A stretch of DNA of 64,000 nucleotides from Roseimaritima ulvae. GTDB lineage: Bacteria; Planctomycetota; Planctomycetia; Pirellulales; Pirellulaceae. The notes beneath the pieces are model-generated. The model saw only the letters and a program-made list of their open reading frames with translations, ran no database searches and had not been told where the DNA came from. Positions 44,534-52,077 of this stretch are shown here, piece after piece. The position numbers and the translations under genes were made by a program. How positions within the stretch are numbered: position 1 is the stretch's first letter; the number at the start of each line of letters is the position of its first letter. The DNA lies in NCBI RefSeq assembly GCF_008065135.1, contig NZ_CP042914.1, forward strand, positions 1,488,001 through 1,552,000, written 5' to 3'.

Positions 44534-45427
44534 TCAAGTCCCCCTCGCCTGTTCGGGAACCCAGGCCTGCAGTGCTGCTTTCACGGACTCTTCGACCAGT
44601 GGCAGATTCAATCCGGCGGCCAAGGCCTTGCTGCTATCAAGCACACAGTTGGAACGTGGGGTAGCGGCGGCTTGGGCCATGAAATCGTCTTCGTCTTCGA
44701 AAAAATTGAATTCCTTTGCCTGGTCGCAAACGCCGCTTTCCTGAATCCACCGCACCACTTGTCGCGTGGTCACACTACCGGGGTTGGTCAGATTATAGAT
44801 GCCGTGGGGAATTTGTTTCTCGAAACAATCCAAAGCCGCCGAGACGAAATCGGTGAGGTTGGAAAGGCTGTTTTCAGCTTGCAGAAGTCGGTCGTACCGC
44901 ATCAATTTGGAGAGGTAGTTTCGCGGCCCGTCCACATTCGAAAAGGGGATCCGCAGCCGCCAGATAAAACACCGAGGAGCATCCGCCAGGACTTCTTCGC
45001 CGAGCGCTTTGGAGCCAGAATAGAAACTGCAGTTGTTTTGACGAAAAGAGAAGTTCGGAGGATCCAGCTCGGAGAATCCGCCACCGTCTTGGCGGCGGCC
45101 TGTGTAGACACACCCCGAGGAAACGTGTCCCCAGGGGATATCCAAATTCGCACAAGCTTCCGCGATCACGCCCGGCAACACTGCATTGCCCGCCAAGCAG
45201 TGGGTCTTGTCGAGCTCACACGCGTCGACATTCGGCTTGCCCGTGTACCCAGCACAATTGATCAGGACGTCAGGAGCCAACGCACGCACGTGCTTCGTCA
45301 GCTGGTCCGCATCGTAGACATTGCAGTCCGTTCGCCCTACGGGGAGCCATTTCCAATGGCGAGCTGTAAGTTGAGCGCGGAATTCGGCACCAACATAGCC
45401 TCTGCTTCCCAACAAAACCGCTCGCAT
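44534..45427 (-). CDS. dTDP-4-dehydrorhamnose reductase-like (RmlD family) sugar-nucleotide reductase
   Basis: A 297-aa SDR of the RmlD_sub_bind/epimerase type. The NAD(P) loop is GSRGYVG (8-14), then DVLINCAGYTGKPNVDACEL, HVSSGCVYTG and the catalytic FYSGSKALGEE. It is upstream of rfbB in the same operon. It is not a textbook RmlD: the DVDKAE-type block is changed and length and spacing differ slightly, so it could make another 6-deoxyhexose. No rmlC epimerase is present nearby. Confidence 0.8.
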   Translation of the reverse strand: MRAVLLGSRGYVGAEFRAQLTARHWKWLPVGRTDCNVYDADQLTKHVRALAPDVLINCAGYTGKPNVDACELDKTHCLAGNAVLPGVIAEACANLDIPWGHVSSGCVYTGRRQDGGGFSELDPPNFSFRQNNCSFYSGSKALGEEVLADAPRCFIWRLRIPFSNVDGPRNYLSKLMRYDRLLQAENSLSNLTDFVSAALDCFEKQIPHGIYNLTNPGSVTTRQVVRWIQESGVCDQAKEFNFFEDEDDFMAQAAATPRSNCVLDSSKALAAGLNLPLVEESVKAALQAWVPEQARGT

Positions 45428-45784
45428 CCAACAACTTTCTCAAAGCTTTTTTTGTGACGCTAACCGCACGACGATCGTGGGCACCGCCCGAACAAGCGTT
45501 CATGTTAGCAAAAGCAATCTCTAGGGGGAGCTGCTCGACGGGAGCAACAGCAGTTCCATTGCCGAGCTCGCGCGACCGAGCGAATCCGCTTGCTGCAAAT
45601 CCAATAACTCTCTGCGTCGTCATCGTTGATTCGCAGGTCACGACCGCCCGAAACGGGACGTTTGTCCACTGCCGCCAAGGGGAAGCGTGACACGCCCCCT
45701 GCCAGACGGCATACTGATGAAGCTCCTTTTCTCAGTCGCTGGTCACACGACCACGATGGCTTCATTACTACGACGGACAGCCGC
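45428..45784. other. Divergent spacer between the dTDP-sugar operon and the cytochrome-c/DUF1592 gene
   Basis: 357 bases with no repeat of the families seen elsewhere and no protein-like frame; the plus-strand frame reaching back to 45626 lacks a signal-like start. Promoters for both directions are expected here but were not resolved. Confidence 0.4.
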
Positions 45785-48418
45785 ATGCATCTTCTGTCTT
45801 TCTGCTCGCCACTACGATTGATCGCTGTGGCTGGTTTGCTGCTATCGACCGCTTGGTTTAGTGGGCTGAACCCAGCCAATGCGCAGCGCGTCAAGCACAG
45901 CTTGCAGGTGTTGTATACGTTTGAGGAGGGATCGGGCGGCATCATTCGGGATCGCTCGGATACGTCGCCACCGCTCGACTTGAAAATTGCCGACCCGAAG
46001 GAGCTGGACTGGCAAGACGGCGTGCTTGTCGCTCACAGTCCGGCTTCGATTGTTTCCACCACGCCCGCCACAAAGCTGATCAACTCCGTCAAACGTTCGG
46101 GCGAGATCACGTTGGAAGCTTGGATCCGGCCGGCGAACCGTTCCCAAGCGGGACCGGCTCGGATCGTCTCGCTGTCCTCCGACACCAGTCATCGCAACTT
46201 TACATTGGGGCAGGAAAAGGACCTGTTTGATGTCCGGCTGCGAACTTCGAAAACCGATCGCAATGGTCTGCCATCGACGACCAGCCCTGGCAAGTCACTG
46301 CGGACCAAACTCACACACGTCGTCTTCACGCGTGATTCCAAGGGTAGGGCTCGTATCTATTTAGACGGCAAGCGTGTCGCGGAGAAACAAGTCGCGGGAG
46401 ATTTTGGTAACTGGGACGGAAACTATCGGTTGTCGCTCGCCAACGAGGCCAGCGGCGGCCGGCCTTGGCTGGGTGAACTGCATCTGGTGGCGATCTATGA
46501 CCTAGCCTTAAGCGGCGATGAGGTGCAGCAGAATTTTGCTGCGGGCCCCCAGCTCAGTCCGCCCCAGCCACTCAGCCCGGACGCGGTATCGGCCGGCTTG
46601 TTTCGACAACACGTGGCGCCGCTGTTGGCGAAGCACTGCTTGGAATGTCACGATTCGGCGATCAAAAAAGGCGAATTGGACCTGTCCCGAAAGCTCGCCG
46701 CCCTGTCGGGAGGGGAAAGTGGCGAAGTGATCTCGCCGGGCAACGCCGCGGACAGTCTGCTGTGGCAAGCGGTGGCCTCCGATGACATGCCCAAAGACCG
46801 AGCTCCCTTGTCGGACGAGGAAAAACAGTCGCTGAGAAAGTGGCTCGACAGCGGAGCCGTGTATCCGGTCGAGCGAATCGACCCGGTGATTTACGTGCAT
46901 GGCGGTGGCAGTCGCGATGTCTGGGTCCAACGTCTGACGGTCAACGAATACATCACCACGGTGCGCCGCGCCGTCGGAGTCGACGTCGCCGCACAGGCTC
47001 ACGAAATCCTGCCGCCCGACCTACGGGCCGATGGCTTCCGCAACACGGCTTACAATCTGAGCGTCGACCTGAAACACGTGGAAGCCTACGCGCGGCTGGC
47101 CGAAATCACGGTCGATAAAATGGATGTGCTGAAGTTCGCTGCAAGGTTTTCGAAAAGCACCAAATTGTCGACCGATGACACCATGCGCCAGCACGTGGCA
47201 GCGATGGGCAAGTGGCTATTCCGCGGCCCGCTGACGGAGCGTGAGGTGAGTGCCTACAGCGGCATTGCCACCACGGTTGCTAGTGCCGGCGGCGATTTCG
47301 AATTGGCCAACCGCTTTATCATCGAGGCAATGTTGCAGTCGCCGCGTTTCATCTATCGAATCGAAAGGCAGGATGACCGCGGTCGATCGCGCCGCGTCGA
47401 TGACTACGAACTGGCGTCTCGGTTGAGTTACATTCTCTGGGGAGCGCCGCCGGACGAAGCATTGCTGCAAGCGGCGGACCGCGGAGAATTACAAAACGCG
47501 GCTAAACGGAACGCCCAAGTGGAGCGGATGCTGAATGATCCCCTGGCCAAAACCCAGTCGGCCGAGTTCGTGTCGCAGTGGCTGAACCTGGATCGCCTGC
47601 AAAACATGCGGCCGGACAGCAAACGTTTCCCCAACTGGGATCCGCAATTGGCCGCCGACATGCGAGCGGAAACGTTGGCCTTCTTCCAAGACGTGGTTTG
47701 GAAGGAGAATCGTCCGCTCTCCGATTTGCTGGACGCCTCGTTTACGTACGCCACACCCGAGCTTGCCAGACACTATGGGTTGACCCCGCAAGGCAAAGGC
47801 CTCCGTCGCTATGACCTTTCGTCCGTGCCAGCTCGTGGGGGATTGTTAACTCACGGCAGTGTATTGACGATCGGTGGCGATGGAGCATCGATGGTCGCGC
47901 GGGGACTGTTCGTCCTGGACGATCTGTTGCGAGGCACGATCAATGCGCCGCCACCCTGCGTGAATACCACGCCGCCGCCCACCAAAGTCGGACTGACGCA
48001 GCGCGGGATCGCCGAACAACGCATCGCCGATGTCAAATGTGGTGTCTGTCACGTCCGCTTCGAACCGCTGGCATTTGGATTGGAAAAATTTGATGGAGTG
48101 GGCGCCTTTCATCAGCAGGACCCGTTCGGAAACAAGCTGCGCGACGACGGCGAAGTGCTGTTTCCCGGCGAAGCGAAACCCGTCAGCTACAAGTCTTCGG
48201 CGGAACTGATGAAGCTACTGGCCGATAGCGAGCGAGTGCGTGAAAGCCTGACATGGAAAGTCACCCAGTTCGCTCTGGGGCGTCCGCTGACCGCGGACGA
48301 TGCGGCGACGGTTGCCGAGATTCACGCGGCGACTCAGCAGGCCGGTGGTACGTACCGAAGTTTATTGACGGCGATCGTGAATAGTGACTTGGTGCTGAAA
48401 TCGGGTCGAGGGACGTAG
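45785..48418 (+). CDS. LamG / PSD1 cytochrome c / DUF1587-DUF1592-DUF1588-DUF1585 protein
   Basis: About 877 aa from ATG 45785, chosen for its signal peptide (LRLIAVAGLLLSTAWFSGLN). Residues about 35-240 are a LamG/concanavalin-type domain (GEITLEAWIRPANRSQAGPA; KLTHVVFTRDSKGRARIYLD). A haem-binding CLECH follows at about 284-288. DUF1587/1592 blocks (LTVNEYITTVRRAVG; DDYELASRLSYILWG) come next, and DUF1588 with a second CGVCH at about 751 (RGIAEQRIADVKCGVCHV), then DUF1585 (ALGRPLTADDAATVAEI). It pairs with the DUF1552 gene that follows. Function not established. Confidence 0.92.
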   Translation: MHLLSFCSPLRLIAVAGLLLSTAWFSGLNPANAQRVKHSLQVLYTFEEGSGGIIRDRSDTSPPLDLKIADPKELDWQDGVLVAHSPASIVSTTPATKLINSVKRSGEITLEAWIRPANRSQAGPARIVSLSSDTSHRNFTLGQEKDLFDVRLRTSKTDRNGLPSTTSPGKSLRTKLTHVVFTRDSKGRARIYLDGKRVAEKQVAGDFGNWDGNYRLSLANEASGGRPWLGELHLVAIYDLALSGDEVQQNFAAGPQLSPPQPLSPDAVSAGLFRQHVAPLLAKHCLECHDSAIKKGELDLSRKLAALSGGESGEVISPGNAADSLLWQAVASDDMPKDRAPLSDEEKQSLRKWLDSGAVYPVERIDPVIYVHGGGSRDVWVQRLTVNEYITTVRRAVGVDVAAQAHEILPPDLRADGFRNTAYNLSVDLKHVEAYARLAEITVDKMDVLKFAARFSKSTKLSTDDTMRQHVAAMGKWLFRGPLTEREVSAYSGIATTVASAGGDFELANRFIIEAMLQSPRFIYRIERQDDRGRSRRVDDYELASRLSYILWGAPPDEALLQAADRGELQNAAKRNAQVERMLNDPLAKTQSAEFVSQWLNLDRLQNMRPDSKRFPNWDPQLAADMRAETLAFFQDVVWKENRPLSDLLDASFTYATPELARHYGLTPQGKGLRRYDLSSVPARGGLLTHGSVLTIGGDGASMVARGLFVLDDLLRGTINAPPPCVNTTPPPTKVGLTQRGIAEQRIADVKCGVCHVRFEPLAFGLEKFDGVGAFHQQDPFGNKLRDDGEVLFPGEAKPVSYKSSAELMKLLADSERVRESLTWKVTQFALGRPLTADDAATVAEIHAATQQAGGTYRSLLTAIVNSDLVLKSGRGT

Positions 48419-48429
48419 GGAACTTAATG

Positions 48430-48485
48430 CACACAGGCCAGGGCCCATGCTACTTTGCACACGGGCCGGGGGTCCATGCTACTTA
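48430..48485. repeat. Repeat D, two copies with 28-base spacing
   Basis: CACACGGGCCGGGGGTCCAT plus GCTAC and a diverged neighbour occupy most of the gap between the DUF1592 and DUF1552 genes. The same unit is present three times at 55935-56033. Confidence 0.75.
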
Positions 48486-48499
48486 TCGGAGAATCAGTG

Positions 48500-49927
48500 A
48501 TGACGAATGCTCGTATTGATCGACGGAAACTGCTGAAAGGGATTGGCGGGATTACCATCGGCTTGCCGCTGCTGGAGGAAATGCTGGGATCGACGGCTTT
48601 GGGCGCGGAGCAGGCGGCCGTTCCTACGCGGGCGTTTAACGTCTTCTTCGGCCTGGGCATCCCTGCGCCGCTGCAGCAGGACGGTTTTGACGGGGTTATG
48701 GAACCGCTCAAACCGCTCGGTGACAAGCTGCTGATCATGCGTGGCGTCGATCATGTGCGAGCCGATGAGAAAGGCATCAACGCGCATTACGACGGAGCCA
48801 CGGCGGCCTTTACGGCGGAACCACCGGACGGAGAAGCCAAGGCGGGGGGCGCATCGATTGACCAGATGATTCGTCGCGCCCACCACCCCAAGGGATTGCC
48901 CGCTGGGATGGTCCCCACGTTGGTCGCCGGGACGTTCTTCCGCCGCAGTCGTGTCGGCCGCTACGTACACAGCTATAACCCCGACGGTACGGTGGCCGCC
49001 ACGATGCAAGAGAAACCACGCGATGTGTTCGAGCGTGTGTTTGGCTCCTTGGCGATGCCCGGCGAATCCGACGATGCCCGCCGCCAGCGACTCAAACGCA
49101 GTGTGCTGGACACGGTCGCCGACGAGTACCACTATTACACCGGCGCGAACTCTCCGCTTGGAACCGCCTCCAAAGCTCGAATTGTCGAACACCTGGAACG
49201 GATTCGCGAATTCGAACAGCGGGCCTATGCGATGAACGCTAAAGCGAAGGGCGGTCCGGCCCTGCCCGCCAAATCCAAACTGCTGCACGGCGGCGCCGCC
49301 GATCCCGGCGGGATGGGGATCGATATCACCGTTGAGGAACTCACCAGCGAATGGCGGTTGCTGGCCGACCTGTACGCGCTGGCCATCCAGATGGATCGCG
49401 TGCGGTTTGGTTCACTCACCTTCCTCGCCGCCGGGGAACGCATTCGCTTGAAAGGCGACTATGAATATGACGGCCGTAAGGTATTTGAGTTCGATGACGC
49501 CAGGCAATTGAATGCGTCCGGCGACAAAGGCTGCAGCCACGAATGGTGGCACAAATTTAACGAAAAGAAAAAGAACGAACAGCTCCGTGCACACGCTCAC
49601 TTGAAGATGCGTGAAGTGGCGTATTTCCTCAGCCGCTTGGATGACTCAAATGCGATCGACGTCAACGGCAAAACGATCCTGGAAAATAGTTTGCTGACGA
49701 TTTCCACCGAATCCGGCGACGGCCGGCACAACGACGTGAAACGCGAACTGTCCGGGGTTTTCCACGCCATCAGCGGCGCCGGTGGTCGCTTCAAAACGGG
49801 CCAAATACTGGACGTCAATGCCGAGGGGCTGGATGTCTACAACACCATGCTCGCCGCGATGGACGTCCCGGATCGCCTGGGGCCCACCAAGCGGAAAACG
49901 ACCGCGGTCGATGCCATCCGCCGTTAG
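48500..49927 (+). CDS. DUF1552 domain protein
   Basis: About 475 aa from ATG 48500, preceded by CGGAGA. The N-terminus has a Tat-like stretch (DRRKLLKGIGGITIGLPLLE). DUF1552 landmarks include ARAFNVFFGLGIPAP-type and QDGFDGVMEPLKPLGDKLLI, GVDHVRADEKG and CSHEWWHKF, with a C-terminal block LDDSNAIDVNGKTILENSLL. It is the usual partner of DUF1592 proteins in planctomycetes, in the same order as at 57464-56051 on the other strand. No enzymatic role has been shown. Confidence 0.9.
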   Translation: MTNARIDRRKLLKGIGGITIGLPLLEEMLGSTALGAEQAAVPTRAFNVFFGLGIPAPLQQDGFDGVMEPLKPLGDKLLIMRGVDHVRADEKGINAHYDGATAAFTAEPPDGEAKAGGASIDQMIRRAHHPKGLPAGMVPTLVAGTFFRRSRVGRYVHSYNPDGTVAATMQEKPRDVFERVFGSLAMPGESDDARRQRLKRSVLDTVADEYHYYTGANSPLGTASKARIVEHLERIREFEQRAYAMNAKAKGGPALPAKSKLLHGGAADPGGMGIDITVEELTSEWRLLADLYALAIQMDRVRFGSLTFLAAGERIRLKGDYEYDGRKVFEFDDARQLNASGDKGCSHEWWHKFNEKKKNEQLRAHAHLKMREVAYFLSRLDDSNAIDVNGKTILENSLLTISTESGDGRHNDVKRELSGVFHAISGAGGRFKTGQILDVNAEGLDVYNTMLAAMDVPDRLGPTKRKTTAVDAIRR

Positions 49928-50012
49928 GTCCCGCCTGAGTGTCCACGCCTGAATGGCCCCCACGCTTGGCCCAAGCTTGACAGTCGCCATTTGTTTCGAT
50001 ACTTCTAAAACT

Positions 50013-50417
50013 ATGGAAATAAAACAAGCGGTCGTCGCACTGTCTGCACTCGCCCAGCAATCGCGTCTGGAGGTGTTTCGGTTGTTGGTCAAACTGGGCC
50101 CGGAAGGTTTGTCGGCGGGACAGATTGCCGAAACGCTCGGCATCCCTCCCGCCACGCTCTCGTTCCACCTCAAGGAACTAACGCACGCCGGGCTGATCGA
50201 ATCGCAGAAAGTTGGCCGGTCGGTGATCTATGCCGTCCATGTGCAAGGCATGAATTGCTTGATGGGGTTCCTGATGGAGGATTGCTGTCAAGGACGTCCG
50301 GACCTCTGCGCGACGTCCCGTTGCGACACGTCGGCCACGCAGCAACCGAAGCCAAAGCAGAAACAAAAACGAAAAACCAAACGGACACGGGCCTCACGCG
50401 CCGGTGCCCGTCGATGA
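50013..50417 (+). CDS. arsR: ArsR/SmtB-family transcriptional regulator with Cys-rich metalloid site
   Basis: 134 aa from ATG 50013. The winged helix is LSAGQIAETLGIPPATLSFH and LKELTHAGLIESQKVGRSVI. After it come Cys91-Cys92, Cys99 and Cys104 (MEDCCQGRPDLC), the arrangement of arsenite-sensing ArsR proteins of proteobacterial ars operons. A Lys/Arg-rich tail of about 20 residues ends the protein, which is not typical of the family. It precedes a PstS-like gene by 51 bases; derepression by As(III) is inferred. Confidence 0.8.
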   Translation: MEIKQAVVALSALAQQSRLEVFRLLVKLGPEGLSAGQIAETLGIPPATLSFHLKELTHAGLIESQKVGRSVIYAVHVQGMNCLMGFLMEDCCQGRPDLCATSRCDTSATQQPKPKQKQKRKTKRTRASRAGARR

Positions 50418-50468
50418 GTCGCCGTGATTTACTCTAACGACCCGACCTCTGTAGAAGGAAATGCAGGA

Positions 50469-51572
50469 ATGGAGATTTCAAAAACCGTGGCCATCGGCGC
50501 GTTGTTCGCCCTGGTCGTCGCATTCACGAGCGGTTGTGCCGATTCCCACTCCGGGGCAAAGGGACTGACCGTCACCGGCGGCGGTTCTACCTTTGCGGCT
50601 CCCCTGATCGCCAAGTGGGCTGATGAATACTACCAGCGCAATCCAGACTTCTCGGTTGAGTATGCCGCGGTCGGCAGTGGCGACGGCGAAGAAGGGTTTC
50701 TAAATGGAACCGAAGATTTTGGGGCCACCGACGCCGGACTGTCGACGGCGGATTTGGCACAAGCGGAAGGCGGAGCCCTCCAGGTTCCCATCACCGCCGG
50801 CATCATCGTGCTGGCCTACAACCCGGATGGTCTGCCGGCGGACCTGAAATTACCTCGGGCGGTCTACGTGGATGCCTTCTTGGGCAAAGGCACGCGTTGG
50901 AACGACCCTCGGATCGCGGAGGCCAATCCCGGACAGTCGCTTCCCGACGAGCCGATCAAGATCGTGGTTCGAGAAGACAGTAGCGGGACCACGTTTGCGT
51001 TCACCAATCACTTGGCAAACCTGAGCCAAGAATGGGCCGATGCCTATGGCAGTAGTGAGGCGACGTCGGACCTGGACCGCGGCGTGAAGGACCTCCACTG
51101 GCCCGACAACGCCAGTCGTTGCGGAGGGAATTCCGGCGTCGCCGTCAAAATTAAACAAACCCAGTACTCGCTCGGCTACGTCCAGTATGGCGCCGCACGT
51201 GATGCAAACATTAGCATGGCAGCGCTCGAGAATAAGGCCGGAAACTACGTGCCCCCGACCGGCACCAGCGGATTGGAAACGCTGCTGAACGCCGAACTGA
51301 CCGATGGCCTGCGAGCGTACATTCCCGATCCGGAGGGCGAGTACTCGTACCCGATCGTCACCTTTACCTGGCTGCTGCTACGCAAAGAGTACGAGGACGA
51401 GACCAAGACAGCCCAAATTAAAGCTTTTGCCGAGTGGTGTCTAAACCAAGGCCAAGACTACGCCGAGGCGGCCGGCAATGTACGGCTGGCCCCGCACGTG
51501 GTACGAGCCGCCGAAGCGGAGTTGACGTCGATGCAATCCGCCACCGAGGCTCCCCTTTCGCAATCGCCCTGA
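50469..51572 (+). CDS. PstS-like phosphate-binding lipoprotein, without pstCAB
   Basis: About 367 aa from ATG 50469 (AAGGAA upstream). Signal with lipobox FTSGC (Cys23). The phosphate-binding fold opens VTGGGSTFAAPLIAKWADEY, with GSGDGEEGF, FGATDAGL, the block VREDSSGTTFAFTNH and a block near the end YPIVTFTWLLLRKEYEDE, as in PstS. No permease or ATPase genes follow; the next stretch is a pseudogene. Its neighbour is ArsR-type, so it may act under arsenic or phosphate stress, when a phosphate-selective binding protein would help discriminate against arsenate. Confidence 0.85.
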   Translation: MEISKTVAIGALFALVVAFTSGCADSHSGAKGLTVTGGGSTFAAPLIAKWADEYYQRNPDFSVEYAAVGSGDGEEGFLNGTEDFGATDAGLSTADLAQAEGGALQVPITAGIIVLAYNPDGLPADLKLPRAVYVDAFLGKGTRWNDPRIAEANPGQSLPDEPIKIVVREDSSGTTFAFTNHLANLSQEWADAYGSSEATSDLDRGVKDLHWPDNASRCGGNSGVAVKIKQTQYSLGYVQYGAARDANISMAALENKAGNYVPPTGTSGLETLLNAELTDGLRAYIPDPEGEYSYPIVTFTWLLLRKEYEDETKTAQIKAFAEWCLNQGQDYAEAAGNVRLAPHVVRAAEAELTSMQSATEAPLSQSP

Positions 51573-51597
51573 TCGGCCGCATGGCGAACGCGGAACG

Positions 51598-51848
51598 GTG
51601 AACGGTGCTCCCCAATACTCGAAAGGTCACGCCCCGGTGTCTGCCCAACCTGATCCGCTCGCCGCCTGGACCAGCCGGCTTTTAGCCCCTCTGCTGCCGG
51701 ATCGGTTTGCCAGCGTGGCCCGCGCCGCCTCCGCTTCGCCGATGGCAGCGGTGCAGTATCGCGTTCACGGGCGTTCGGATGTTTTGGCCTATGCAAACAA
51801 CGTCCCCCGTCCCCTTCGCGGTGCGGGCCAGACATTGGCGCGGGGGCG
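51598..51848 (+). pseudogene. Possible degraded NAD(P)-binding oxidoreductase fragment
   Basis: A frame reading AAWTSRLLAPLLPDRFASVA and AAVQYRVHGRSDVLAYAN has a distant resemblance to the C-terminal part of NAD(P)-binding epimerase-like proteins. It has no start with a ribosome site and runs into the next remnant in another frame. Very uncertain; it may be non-coding. Confidence 0.25.
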
Positions 51849-52040
51849 AATTATTATCACCTGATCTTTGTCCATCCCTGTGGCAACATGTTGCCGACCA
51901 TCGCCCAAGCGGTGGACGAAGGAAAACTACGTCCGGTGATCGACCGCACTTTTCCTCTGGAGCAAACGGCTGCCGCACACGACTTCGTCGAACAAGGCCA
52001 CACGTGTGGGAAAGTCGTCATCGAAATCGATGATGACTGA
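51849..52040 (+). pseudogene. C-terminal remnant of a zinc-type quinone oxidoreductase / alcohol dehydrogenase
   Basis: A frame of 63 codons without a start reads YHLIFVHPCGNMLPTIAQAV, then EGKLRPVIDRTFPLEQTAAA and CGKVVIEID before a stop. This is the standard C-terminus of MDR-family NADPH:quinone oxidoreductases. The remaining ~270 residues are absent from the window. It stops 38 bases before the stop of the convergent lipid-fusion gene. Confidence 0.6.
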
Positions 52041-52077
52041 TCGAAAACGTTTACAAGCCAATGCCCTAAAGTTGCAA

